Assembly (NCBI GenBank): GCA_024516035.1 | Contig: CM044958.1 | Coordinates: 23,520,108 to 23,584,107 of the forward strand | Direction of reading: 5' to 3' | DNA length: 64,000 nucleotides | Source: Bactericera cockerelli | Lineage: Eukaryota > Arthropoda > Insecta > Hemiptera > Triozidae | In this document: positions 1 through 10,937 of the stretch, piece after piece | How positions within the stretch are numbered: the first letter of the stretch is position 1 | Layout: each line of letters starts with the position of its first letter | The notes under the pieces: generated by a model | Databases searched by the model: none | The model's input: only the letters and a program-made list of their open reading frames with translations | What the model was told of the DNA's origin: nothing | Program-made: the position numbers and the translations under genes

Positions 1-359
1 TCTTTATAAATTTGTAAATATAATGTATACACTGATATGTTACAGTATGGTAAGGGTTTTCTATTCCTGTAATAAAGTATGAACGTTATTATTATCAGAT
101 GTATGAACATTTCTTCTAAGGATCAAGGAAGAGGGAAGTCGACTATACTGTGCGATTTTCTTAGCTAACTAGGCGAGATCAAATAATATTTAAATTATAG
201 AGAGAAACAATTAAAATTTATTATTTTAACGGACTGCTACAAAATTGTAGTTACCTTTCGGACACAGCATTACAATCAATCGAGGACATTGTATTCATAG
301 GTTTTTTTTCTTTCTTCTTTCTGGTGAGGTTTATTCTTTTTGGTAAATTTCTCTCGAGT
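1..359. other. Left edge, no gene recognised
   Basis: AT-rich sequence with short homopolymers. No exon of the dehydrogenase that follows and no clear repeat could be recognised here. Confidence 0.4.
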
Positions 360-822
360 TCAACTTTGGTTTGAATATAAATGTTTTTGTATGATATGAA
401 GGGTATCTTTCATAACTGTTAGACAGAGTTCTTCGAGTCTTCGCCTTTGTATATTATTGGTTATGAAAAATTGTTTTAGGTGTTGTGATGCTGTTCCTCG
501 CACGCCAAACCACAATCCAGACACGATCCAGTGTTCAATTCCGTACTTTTCACGGAAATAGGGAATTGTGGGAACATAGATGGATCTCTTTTCTTCGTTT
601 ATGTCAATACCTTGAGACTCATTGTTAGTTTCCCATCGAAGGGTCGGGTCTAAAATCATGCCACGATTTTTCTGTCTATCTAGGGCAGCAATATCAGCTC
701 TACGGTTTTGTTTATACGATTGCCGAGGAAAGTTAAACAATATGCATACTGGGTTTCTACCTTTTAGTTGTTCTGAAGGATTTTTGATACAAGGCTGCCA
801 TATCCTCCCAGTAGGTTATGGG
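360..822 (-). pseudogene. Fragment of a non-LTR retrotransposon polyprotein
   Basis: An open frame of about 150 codons runs leftwards with no convincing start; it stays open upstream of the first possible initiator to about 822, where a stop appears. It contains RRADIAALDR, DPTLRWE and VPTIPYFREKYG, blocks I associate with the region after the reverse transcriptase in LINE polyproteins annotated in arthropods as R2-type retrotransposon proteins. No reverse transcriptase core is present, so this is a 5'-truncated relic. It ends about 60 bases before the first dehydrogenase exon, on the opposite strand, inside that gene's intron. The family match is from memory of motif style, not from a search. 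Confidence 0.5.
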
Positions 823-885
823 AATAAAGGAAGGTTTCTTATGAATTTAAGGGAAGGTACATGAATTACCCTAACTCTGTTCTAG

Positions 886-2331
886 GTACCAAGGCAGCAC
901 AAGAGGCCACCCTCACGTTCATGGTGGGCGGGGACAAGTCATCCCTGGACAAAGCGGCCCCTATCTTGCAGTGCATGGGCCGCAACATTATACACTGCGG
1001 CCCCTCGGGGAATGGTCAAGTGGCCAAGTTGTGCAACAACATGCTTCTGGGAGTTACAATGATGGGAGTGGCCGAAGCTATGAACTTGGGAATAAGGTAA
1101 ATGTTCAAACTTGAATCACTTTTACTTTCCTCTCTATTTTCTAGAGGTAGTGTGTATTTCATTTGCACAAAAACAAAGTTGCTCAGAAGGTTTTGAGATG
1201 ACATGTCTAGAAATATGATTTGAAATCGGAGCAATATCATAGATGCAAAATAAAAGAATTAGAAACGTTAAAATTATGTATCTGAGAGCACGGAAGTGCG
1301 CCAGGCCAAGTTCCAGCAAGAACGGTAGTGTATCTTTACACGAACCGATTTAGCTGGTTTTTCACAGCTTCATATCTTCGGTTCTATTTTCCATGGAGAT
1401 ATGAAATTTGGCATAAATATCTTCTTAACTATATTCAATTATTCTTATTTCATTATTGATATTTTCCATTTATTAAAAAATTACAGGCTAGGAATGGACG
1501 CCAAATTGTTGGCTGAAGTGATCAATAGCAGCAGTGGACGATGCTGGTCATCCGAGCTCTACAACCCTGTGCCCGGAGTACAGCACACTGTTCCCTCAAG
1601 TAATAATTATAATGTACGTTCACATAAAATATTTGTTTTTGGTACAACGAAAATTCAATTTCTAAATGTAAGTGATAAGAAAGTAAACCAAGTTAGAAAA
1701 CCAGGTTTTGCAGTTTTTTAAATAAATTCTTCTGTTGTTTTCAAAGTGAAGAACATGTGAGGTTGGCATGCCCAGCCAAACCCAGGCTGAGTGAAGTTAA
1801 TGTGGGTACCTGGAACTATTTCCAGCGAGTGGAGGGTAAAACACCCGTCCTGAATAATACATACCAGGGCAGTAAAAACCTTCCTAGGTAGACATATTTG
1901 TGGACAATTTGTACACCATTTAGACTAGTATTAATATTGGTACTTCTTTCCTGGCTGGCAAATAAAATTGTTGATGAAAAATTAATCACTACAACATGCA
2001 GTAGGTACCTAAAATACTCAATGAGTATACTCAGAAATAAGAGGTAAGCAGAGTCAATAAGTAGGAAATACTTTTGTAATATTTGTTTATGGTGAAAACA
2101 TTAAATTTATTGCATTCTATCATTGATTGGTATAATTCTTTGTTACAGGGTGGTTTCAAAGTAAGTCTTCTAGCCAAGGATATGACACTGGCAGAAAATC
2201 TGGCCGACAGATCCAATGCCCAAACTGACCTGGCAAAGCTTGCAACCACCATGTACAAGCATTTGATTGACAAAGGCTGCCAAGACAAAGATTTTAGCTA
2301 CATATATGAATACCTTAAGAACAAAGGATAA
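886..2331 (+). CDS. Hibadh: 3-hydroxyisobutyrate dehydrogenase, last three exons (5' part outside window)
   Basis: Exons 886-1096, 1487-1613 and 2149-2331 join in phase (AG/GT at every junction) and end in TAA at 2329-2331, giving about 173 C-terminal residues of a family protein usually near 300-335. The family oxidises 3-hydroxyisobutyrate to methylmalonate semialdehyde with NAD in the mitochondrial matrix (valine breakdown). Visible hallmarks are [16 protein letters not shown], the catalytic-lysine segment [13 protein letters not shown], then [17 protein letters not shown] and the helical C-terminal part with [15 protein letters not shown], ending [13 protein letters not shown]. The N-terminal Rossmann (NAD-binding) half must lie to the left of the window; it is not in bases 1-885. 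The exons are richer in G+C than the introns, as expected for coding sequence. The first intron shown is 390 bases, the second 535 bases and contains a short retroposon fragment. No break or missing key residue is seen in this part. Confidence 0.93.
1755..1860 (+). repeat. Short poly(A) retroposon fragment (SINE-like type 2)
   Basis: Contains CAGGCTGAGTGAAGTTAATG and GAGTGGAGGGTAAAACACCC. Related copies occur at 29500-29575 (+), 29885-30010 (-), 30600-30748 (-), 32591-32805 (-, most complete) and 54433-54600 (-). It lies in an intron of the dehydrogenase gene. Confidence 0.6.
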
Positions 2332-3193
2332 AAAGATCTAAACTCACAAAGAGCAAAGAATAATTTGCAATTTACTTTACGATTTTGAGATGCTTCTAAA
2401 GAAAGAAAGAGAGAAAAAAACAAAATATCTAGTATAACATGTGAAATTTTGGTATGGTAATAATGCATTATATTAAAACAGTGAGATTAACTGCTGAACT
2501 CTTCAAGTTTTGATTCCACACGAGAAGTTCTACATAATAGGTATAATATGTTCACCTTTTTGGAATAAGACTAGTTCCTTTGGTCTCACAGTTTTCAAAA
2601 AAGTGTGTTTCTGTGTTTAAATAGATTTCATCTATATCAAAAACATTCATTTTCTTTTGTAAATGCATGGCAATGGCAGTACATCAGGAACAGTTTTATC
2701 CCAACACACATGAAGTGTAAATTACAGTTGAAACATTTCAGCATTTTTTTCAAGTTATAATTACAGTGTTACCATCTAATCCAAGTGCATGGAATTGGTA
2801 AATAAATAAAATACCTTTAATTATTCAAAATGCAAATTTTGAGATCCTGATGTCCAAAATTCATTTTTCCTTCTTTGAATTTCAAATAAATTTTTTGAAG
2901 TTTTACCACTGTGAAAAAATTTCTGTAAAAAGTACGTAGTATTATAAAGAGCTATAGCTCATTGGGATGTGAGCTCAATAAACACTCCAAAATCACTATT
3001 GAAAATCCACTTTTTTTACACTTTCAATTGAATAGTAGCACTTTAGTTTTTGGTGCAAAATGATACCTCATTGAATCATAACTTCAGAAATAGCACAGAT
3101 AAATAAAAACAGTTCTAGTAGGCTAATTGTTTGTTTCTATTTATTAATTTTTTGAAAATAAAGCACCATTTACACTTTACAAGAGCTTAAAGT
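2332..3193. other. 3' untranslated and downstream region of the dehydrogenase gene
   Basis: AT-rich. AATAAA-type signals occur near 2801-2812 and again near 2885 and 3100. No second gene or repeat recognised. Confidence 0.4.
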
Positions 3194-3406
3194 TCAAAAT
3201 GTTGATAAACTAGAAAATTTGTCCTTATTTTTACTTACTTTTCCATGACTGTGACCTAAAGATAGCCAAAATTGTGTTATTCTATCTTGAGCAATTTCTT
3301 CCCATTCTTCTGGATCATTTCCTAACTTTTCTACATCCTTGCATATTGTCAAATCATTTGGTTCTTGGTTTTCCTCTAGATTTATATCCTTCAAATTTCT
3401 TTTCAA
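3194..3406 (-). other. Possible exon of unknown gene
   Basis: A short open frame containing DPEEWEEIAQDRITQFW runs up to a good splice donor (AAA then GTAAGTA, near 3240 on the minus strand). It lies downstream of the two-exon membrane-protein gene on the same strand. It might be a further exon of that transcript, of another gene, or a retrotransposon scrap. I do not recognise the protein. Confidence 0.2.
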
Positions 3407-3796
3407 ATGAGCTTTTCATTTAAAGTCCATATAAAAATGTGGCAAAACCAACCAACCTCAACCATGAGGTTGAACAACGTCGACACTGCTTGAGCAGGTT
3501 AAGAAAGAGTAAAAGAAGAGAGGAATGGGTAGCACAGTATTACAAAACTCCTAAACACATAATTTTTGTAAGTAACTCACTGTTTGCTTGAAATGCTATC
3601 ACTTTTTGCTTTCACACAAATAGTTGCTTGTTTTTAGAAGTATTGAGTGGATGCCATGTCATCCAAGGACAGAGCCAAAAAAAATCTGACACTGTCCATA
3701 CTCAAACCCAGGTCACCTACATGTTACCAACTCTGCTATAGTGATTCCTTGTAATAATGAACAACTATTTATAGACTAGAAGAAACCAAAGCTTAC

Positions 3797-4713
3797 CTGT
3801 TCATCTTTCTGAATGACTAGATGTGGAAAATTGAAATAGAGGAATTTTATTCACTCTAATGTTTCAGATTCTGTTAGCATCTGGCTGTTTGACCTTCTAT
3901 GTTCAATAGTCTCTTTGAGATCCTGAGCTCTGAATGTACTTTCACTTACAACACCTTCACCTATTCTATATTTGACATATTTCGTCATAGGGGCATTGAT
4001 GGTGAGCATGGCCTTTTCACCTGAAAAATAATATAGTAAATCAACAACTACCACCAGCAGTATTTAAAAAAAGAATATCATATTTGTGTTAATCAGTTTT
4101 TGTGAGGTCATAACTACTTAAAATCAAACAGTTAATTTTTTACCAAACTGGTTACAAGTCTGCCACCTTATCTATCAAGCTCTGAGGTTGCTAGCTGGAT
4201 TTTAATGTTTATTACAAGGGATGGCTACTAAGTTCAAGGACTGATACTGTTACAGGAAAACTACCGTTTTGTCACCAACTTATTACACACAGACAGACAG
4301 ACAGAAAATGAGTTTCATTGATAAGATAAAGCTACAAGTCTAATGTGTTGATTAATAGGTTTCATGTATCTCTCCAATTATTTTTAATTTTATACTACAT
4401 ACAATAGTATACTTTAAATTTTGAAAAAAGTACTCTACTATTAAATATGAAAATTGTACTAGGAAAATCTACACTGAATACTGTAAGTCCTAACCAAGAA
4501 CACAAACCTGTAGAGAGACTTTTTTCTTCTTCTTTGGTGACTCCAGGAGTTTTATAATTCATAACAGATAAATTGAATGCCATGAATGCAGTGATGGCAT
4601 AAGCTATTGATAAATAAAGTTTCTTTTGTTGTGCATTCTTTGGATCAATTGGTATTTTTTTCTTGATATATTCTCTTAACCACCATGGCATACGAAACAT
4701 ACTGAATGTCTCC
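3797..4713 (-). CDS. Unrecognised small single-pass membrane protein, two exons
   Basis: Exon one spans 4713-4508 and exon two 4020-3797; the coding part ends in TGA at 3853-3851. The junction completes a glycine codon (G then GT) at a GGTTTG donor and a TTTTCAG acceptor. From the ATG at 4700 the product would be about 120 residues: a basic aromatic N-terminus (MFRMPWWLREYIKKKIP), one membrane segment (LYLSIAYAITAFMAFNLSV), then a polar tail rich in charged residues ending SETLE. A splice acceptor (TTTTTTCAG) sits 13 bases before this ATG and the frame stays open to it, so the true start may be in an exon further upstream. Oddly, a strong donor (CAG then GTAAGC) follows the stop by about 55 bases, implying an intron in the 3' untranslated region. 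I do not recognise the family; a mitochondrial or ER small membrane protein is possible but not shown. Confidence 0.5.
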
Positions 4714-5078
4714 TGAAAAAAGAAAGATAATGTTTGTAAATCCCCTAGGTTTTGTTTTCAATAATCCACAACTGAACCAGAAAATCATCAACACCCATAA
4801 TAATGATGGTTTTATACTATCACTTACACTTGTTTTTAAGAAGCCTCTTTTTTAAATTTTGAGACTCCTACATCACTAAGAATCAAACTTCAGGACCTTG
4901 TTTCCATCCGTGAGACCGATGCATGGAGCCAACCGTTAGGTTTCCTTTTTTAACCTTAGTTTTAGATACTGTTTCATTTTATTAATAGACCTAAGTTTTA
5001 TTTTATATTAGAATAAGATAGGGAAATTGTGAAAAATGGGTAGTTCACATTAATTAATTTAAAATTAAAAAAAATATA
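4714..5078. other. Intergenic or intronic, nothing recognised
   Basis: AT-rich sequence, probably an intron of the minus-strand membrane-protein gene because an acceptor lies at 4714. Confidence 0.3.
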
Positions 5079-6313
5079 TAGAAAGGAAAGTAATGGGATC
5101 ACCCAAAAATTTCAATAGTCATATTTTAGTAGGTACCAAAACCATCTCAACATGACCTGGTATAAGCTAGACTTACTGGCTGGCACCCCTGGACAGTTCT
5201 AACCATAAACCACTGCTGAATGAAATGCCTTGGTCCCCTAAAACTTTAGGATGAGAAGAACTTAAGAGTTCAAACTCTCATTCTATAGATAGGTAATATA
5301 AAGTTTGAATTTCTAAATATAAGACTTAACCACTGAGATCATTGTTATAGTGGACTTAGCCAACTTACCTAGTAAGATAAAGATATCCACTGGTCTCTGT
5401 TATTATGTTATAATAATTTTCCTTGGCTACCTTTTTATTTTTTTTCCCCTTTAATACCTGTAAAATTCCTTTCGATCCTCTTTTATTTGTGGACTAACCT
5501 AAAATTAGTCTAGATCCTGGATTCTTGAGCTGGGCGGCTAGGCAACTGGCTTTCTGGCTTAAGCCTTAACCAATAAGAGTAATAAAATAAGTAATAACTA
5601 GTGGAAGACACCAAGTGGAACTTTTGGTTTGAAATTTGAATTTTGTATTTTTTTGGCAGACAAAAAAAATTAAAGCATGATGTCTGTAAACAAAGCGCGT
5701 TTTTTTCTGTTAGCGGACTTATGCTTCACGGACATGGTTGAAAGATCTTCACGGACTATTCTCCATGACGTTTTATTGACAAATTGACGTCAGTCGACAC
5801 TCCGAGACAATTTTTTGTTTTGTTCCCCTTTAATTCAGAGATTTTTCACAAGTTCTTTTATATAAATTTAACATTTGATAATAATAATAATAAAGGTACC
5901 CATGACATTGTCATAGGAGTAGGTACTGGTCAATGAGAGAGCTACAAATTTCACAATTTATCTGTTAAATTGCGACCGCCATGTGCCCGCCGCGTGCCGT
6001 ACCGATTTTCAAAAGTTTTGTGCTGTGTCCTCTATATATTTAATAATAATATTTACAAAGTCAACAATAAAAATGTCAATTAATACTAAGATTAAAATAA
6101 AATAATTTTAAGACTATACCTAATAAATATCACAAAAAATAGTAAAAAGTAATATTACCTAATACACAAATATGAAAAAAAGTAGGTACAACACAAATAC
6201 AAGAGAAATGTATGACCTCCGTACCGAATTTCAAACTTTCAGTGCCAAAACGTATTTTGGCACTGAAACCTATCGAAAATTTTGGGTGACTCCATTACTT
6301 TCCTTTCTATAGG
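5079..6313. repeat. Region bounded by a 40-base inverted repeat
   Basis: The left end (TATAGAAAGGAAAGTAATGG followed by ATCACCCAAA) and the right end (6270-6312, the reverse complement with a few mismatches) face each other across 1.2 kb. The interior holds a G+C-richer patch near 5690-5800 and 5970-6010 and a short hairpin built on AGTGCCAAAACG at 6240-6264. It is related to family A repeats, which carry the same GGAAAGTA end. Confidence 0.4.
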
Positions 6314-6600
6314 ATAAGGAAAGTAAAAAAGTTAGTACATGCGGGTCACCCCCAAAATACCGGTGAATTGGGGCCGGGTTCCAAAAAAATTATCAGAGTA
6401 GGTAAACCCCTATTATTTTTCCATTTTAAGAAAATGTTGTTCTCTAACCAATTCAAAGAAGCGGCCCTTGCGACCAATTTTTCCGCAGAATGCGTCCAAA
6501 AGTTTCGTGGTTCGTGTGATGTAGGTATAAAATTAACTTTCGTACTAAATTTCAAGTCTCTAGCTCTTACCGTTTTGGAGATATCTTGTGCACACACACA

Positions 6601-6638
<38 letters not shown>

Positions 6639-6755
6639 CCAATGGCTGAAAACAATACTTGGTATCCTTGAGGCTATGATTCGTGAAAAACTGGATGGGT
6701 CAGATTTTCAACGAATACAATATTTTCCTTATTGTAGGATAAGGAAAGTAAAAAT
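6195..6755 (+). repeat. Dispersed repeat family A copy with (CA)n core
   Basis: Has the family landmarks in order: ACCGGTGAATTGGGGCCGGG, TTTCAAGTCTCTAGCTCTTA, a CA microsatellite at 6589-6635, CCAATGGCTGAAAACAATAC, and the closing stem-loop made of TTTCCTTAT and ATAAGGAAAG near 6720-6755. The family is non-coding; open frames across the CA tract are artefacts. Confidence 0.7.
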
Positions 6756-7361
6756 GTCAAGATCAAAGAATTCACTATAGCAAGCTCGGGACCCTGCTAT
6801 ACACTGTAGGGATCGAAAAACGACGTTGCAGACCAGCCGGTCCGAGGGAGAAACTTAGGGTAGGGGAGTCCGGGAGTAGTCCGGTCACCATCACGGTGAT
6901 GGCGACTCGTCGGGTGAAGACACTGAAGACATTTTCACCTAATTTTGAACAGTGAAAACACTACTCATAATCCCTTGAACATGGCACAATTGATCCAACA
7001 CAAAGAAAAAAAAAAAAAAAAGAGTAAGCTTTGTGTAAAATAGATCAATGCTGCTTAACATATCATGTTACTTTCCAAGGAGAACACCAAATGTGAAGAC
7101 AATTCGAAATTGTCTTCAGTTGTCCTTGAATCAACCAATCAGAGTTGAGTATTTCCAAGTAGGTATCATGAAGTATTAGGCAAGAACTATATCTTTGTAA
7201 TATGCTACTGAGGACAGTCTTCAGTTGTATTCAGTTTACATTATCTACACGACCTCATACGAAATGTCACGAAGCCACATACCATGTGAGATGTCATGTG
7301 TTTTTGATATTAACAATGTTGCCAGTAGCATTATACCAGACCTAGGAAACCAGTCAATGAT
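6756..7361. other. Unclassified, partly G+C-rich stretch
   Basis: 6780-6915 is G+C-rich for this window and contains the palindrome TCACCATCACGGTGATGG; no long frame is open in it. A perfect 23-base palindrome (GAAGACAATTC and its complement) lies at 7095-7118. No gene seen. Confidence 0.3.
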
Positions 7362-7364
7362 TTA

Positions 7365-7493
7365 GGGCGGAATTAATAGACAACATCAATAACTTAAGTC
7401 GTTGGTAAGTGTCGGTTTTCCCTATCTTACACAGTACGCAATCCGTGACTTAGCGCCACAGAGGTAATACAAAAACGTCTATTAATTCCGCCC
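7365..7493. mobile_element. Harbinger-like MITE, 129 bases
   Basis: Perfect 17-base terminal inverted repeats: GGGCGGAATTAATAGAC at 7365-7381 and its complement at 7477-7493. Both ends are flanked by TTA (7362-7364, 7494-7496), a three-base target duplication. TTA duplication plus ends starting GGGC fits the PIF/Harbinger class; no coding capacity. Confidence 0.75.
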
Positions 7494-7496
7494 TTA

Positions 7497-8684
7497 GCCT
7501 CCCAATATCTAGCACAATCTTGTTATATTAAAAAAAATAAAATAATAATAATAATAATAACGTAGGCGTTAGGAAAGCAGGATTTTGTGTCAGGAATTTT
7601 GGATATTATTTCTCATTTTTTGGGTTCTAGTTTTGTACATAGTTCCTAAACGATTGCCGATACCAATTAATTTTAACTATTTATGTATCTTGTCAACTAT
7701 AGTCTTAAAAAGGACATCTCGATTGAAGTCAAATCTCGGAAATAATTATTTAATGTAGGTACCGAAATTGAGCCAAATAAGATAATCTGGTATCAAGTTT
7801 TAAATAGGGATAATGGTGGTCCTGTTTAAGATCCTGACTATGGAACCACTTAAAAAAAAATCATGAAATTAGACTTGTTGAAATGAAATTCTCAAGAGAA
7901 AATTCTGTCAGGCGGTGTAGTATTATTTTTTTAAATAAATAAATACGTCTTACATGATTTGAGGGATTTCTTTAAATTTAAAATATAGCTCTTGAAGTTT
8001 GTAGAAATTTAGCTATGAAATTAACTTGGCAACATTGTATCTCTTATCTTTAGAATGTAAACAAAACTTGTTGCGCACTTTTTAAATTTTATTAGATTAT
8101 TTTCAAATCTTTTCAACGGTAATCAAGTGACTTTTAATTGGTGTAACTAGTTAATAAAGTTATTTCCCAGTATTTGATACAGGATAGAAACATTATTCCT
8201 ACCTGATCTGACCTGTGCTTTTCATAATAAGTTGAATATGAAGTAGCTATGTACTTCTTTCAGTGTCAGAAATAACATTATAATTATGCAGGTTGCAGGT
8301 AGCTAAGCACACAGCTTCCAGTGAAGTACTTAAAATTATAAGGCAATATCTGTGTTTTTCATAAATAGTCATTTAAACATCAATGGTAACACAAATTTAA
8401 GCTGATTTTATATTTGTAGTAAGTATGTTTTCTTAGATTTATTTTGTAATCTGGTGGTGGATTTTCTTCCAGTTTTGGATTGTAATTTTTAGTCTTCAAC
8501 TAACTTTCTTTCCTTCCCTGTTCTAACCCCTCTTTAAAATGTTGTACCTACCTATCTACTGAGGTATAATCCTAATATTTTTATTTTAATTCCTTTTTAC
8601 CAACTTTTAGTTAATATTTTTTCTTAAGATGAATAAATATTTTTTATTAAGATGAATAATGAATAACAATATTTCAAAGAAACA
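7497..8684. other. Intergenic, nothing recognised
   Basis: AT-rich sequence with an (AAT)n run at 7530-7560. No convincing exon or repeat boundary. Confidence 0.3.
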
Positions 8685-8778
8685 ATGAGATTCCCACAAA
8701 ATCATGGGGTTCAAACATTAAAAGTAACCCCATTCAGATTAAGAAGTAATGAGGATAAGAAAGATATTATGATTACTG

Positions 8779-8980
8779 GATGTCCAATTTCTCCAATTAC
8801 TATAACCACCACCAAAAAAGTAAAGCAAATGCCTGCCCCACAGCCATACAGTTCAAGCCTGAATGGCTTATGAAAAATGAATGGCTGTGTACCAGCTGTA
8901 CCAGCTCAAGTGTTGACAAATTGTTCTGCTGGCCTTGTTTATTTAGTATACCAAGTGTTCTCCAAAAAAAGTACCTATAA
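8779..8980 (+). pseudogene. Possible TTF-type zinc finger fragment (hAT or ZMYM-like)
   Basis: The frame reads FKPEWLMKNEWLCTSC then DKLFCWPCLFS. The pattern W-x5-WL...FCxxCxxF is that of the TTF zinc finger found at the N-terminus of hAT transposases and of ZMYM1-like domesticated proteins. No transposase catalytic region follows in the next kilobases. It could be a lone exon or a decayed transposon; the match rests on a short pattern. Confidence 0.35.
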
Positions 8981-8997
8981 AAACTTATATGATGCAA

Positions 8998-10642
8998 AAC
9001 TGGTATGAGAGAAAACCATGCTCTGCAGGGAAACAGCCATAACTTACAATGGGCTGTGTTTATGAGACCATAAGAACTAAGATCTGATAAATTAATAATT
9101 TTATTTTTTCAATACTTCTGGGTATAATTTGTCTTCACCTAGTCTTGAAGTCAGGAGCCGCCACTGCCATCACCATCAATATCTCAGTTATATTTTCTCT
9201 AATTTTGTTGAGACCGATTGGAAAATGTTGTGTATAAAATCAATACAGATTCGTTAGTGTGATCATTGCAGTGAAGAGTGTGAAAGTGTGTCTATAGACA
9301 GTAAATTATTTTTCGATTATGTGAGTATTTTTTTGATTTTTTTTTTTTTTTCAATACATATAATTATTATTATATACATATATGAAAAGGTAATTGTTCC
9401 CCGAAACCGCTTCCGCATTACTTCAGGGTACTTTACCTTTACATAAAATTTAGGCCAGACTAACTCCGGTCTCTCCTACCTATGGCTGGCCAAATTTTTG
9501 GACACATTACTAGTAGTTTAGAAGTAGTATTAAAAAAACTGAAAAGTCGTCCAATATGGGCTATTCTACCCTACTAACATATACAATAATTATACATGGT
9601 GATTCCGTTCCCAAAAGAAGAGACTTTTTTGATCAATTCCACTGATTTTGTCGTTAATTATTTTCTTGCTTTTAGTCGATTTGGCACACAGGTGTTCAAC
9701 ATTGAAATACTCATGTTAAAAATCAAAATTTACCCATTTTATACATAGTAATATGTACCTACACCAAAGCTTTCAACTGCCAGAGTGAGCCGTAAGGTGT
9801 TCCATGAGTTGAAGAACAGAATTCAGGAAACCTATACCCTGTTCTATTGATTAAAAAGATTACTTATCCCATGGTTAATAGATACTCGATTTTTTATCCG
9901 TTCTGTTCTTCTTCTTGTCCTTTTACTTTGCCTTCTCCCAAATCTATGTTCCATCAATTCTTCCTTCCATAATTATCTTTCTGTTTAGCGCGTCCTTTTT
10001 TCTCCAGTTTTCTCTCTTAGGTCTTCTTCAAATTTGTCTCTCCATCTCATTTTTGGTCTCCCTCTCTTTCTTTTACCGCCTATTTCAATTTTTTTTTTTT
10101 TATCTTACTCACATAGTTTTTCTCTCCGCTCTATTTGTTTATCCGTTCTGTTACAACCTATATTTCTGGAAACCGCACACCTGTAATTCTGACAGCAGCA
10201 AATTAACTGCCTTTACTCGCCGACTCACAGTTCAGTAATGACGTGAAACTTTCCATTATATTCTCTAGTTGGAAAAACAGATATCTCCAACATAGTAACA
10301 GTTAGTATGCCCTAATATGCATCTTTATAGTGGCCTGGCGATATCCACATTTCCCACATTTCCGGCGATTTCAAGTCTCACAACAAAAGGTGAATAAATA
10401 ATATGTTTTATAATTGTAAATAATGTGTTTTATAATTATAAATAATGTGTTTCATAATTAATATCTTTCTTATTAACGAAAGTTCATTAGCATGGTTTTT
10501 AAGTTGCATTATTATACATCATATTATACGAATATATCTAACTAATTAAATCTTATTTAAACATTAATTAAATTGTATAACAATAATTCGACAGTTTAAT
10601 TTCATTTTATTGGTTTTATTTCTACCAATTAATCAATAAGCA
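8998..10642. other. Intergenic, low-complexity patches
   Basis: Contains a T-rich tract (9900-10130) that opens a spurious 107-codon frame of F, S and L, and three short copies of ATAATGTGTTTTATAATT at 10395-10460. No gene recognised. Confidence 0.3.
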
Positions 10643-10937
10643 CAGGGTGTATTAATTTTCAGGCCACCAATTACTTTTTGACAAAATCCTCATGTATTTG
10701 GGGGTTTTACGTATGGTTTAGGGGGGGTCAACTCTCATACCATTTTTAATATCTTCAACCGCTTAGACAAAAACACTAAAATCGACCAAAATGTTGATTT
10801 TGGTGGTTTTTCGTTGATTTTGTAAGGGTGTTGGAGATATAAAAGAAAGTCTGACAGTTGACCCCCCTAAACCACACATATAAAACCCTCAAATTCAAGA
10901 GAACTTTGTCAAAAAAATAATTGACGAAATCTGAAAA
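10643..10937. repeat. Imperfect foldback repeat
   Basis: Two arms of about 135 bases face each other: TTTGGGGGTTTTACGTATGG in the left arm pairs with the AACCCTCAAATTC region of the right arm, and GGGTCAACT pairs with AGTTGACCC. The centre is ACTAAAATCGACC/GGTGG. The left end starts CAGGGTG, as in the other hairpin elements here, but the matching right terminus is gone. Confidence 0.55.

Noticed and set aside
9915..10238. 107-codon hydrophobic frame
   Set aside because: T-rich low-complexity tract gives runs of F, L and S; no start or splice support.
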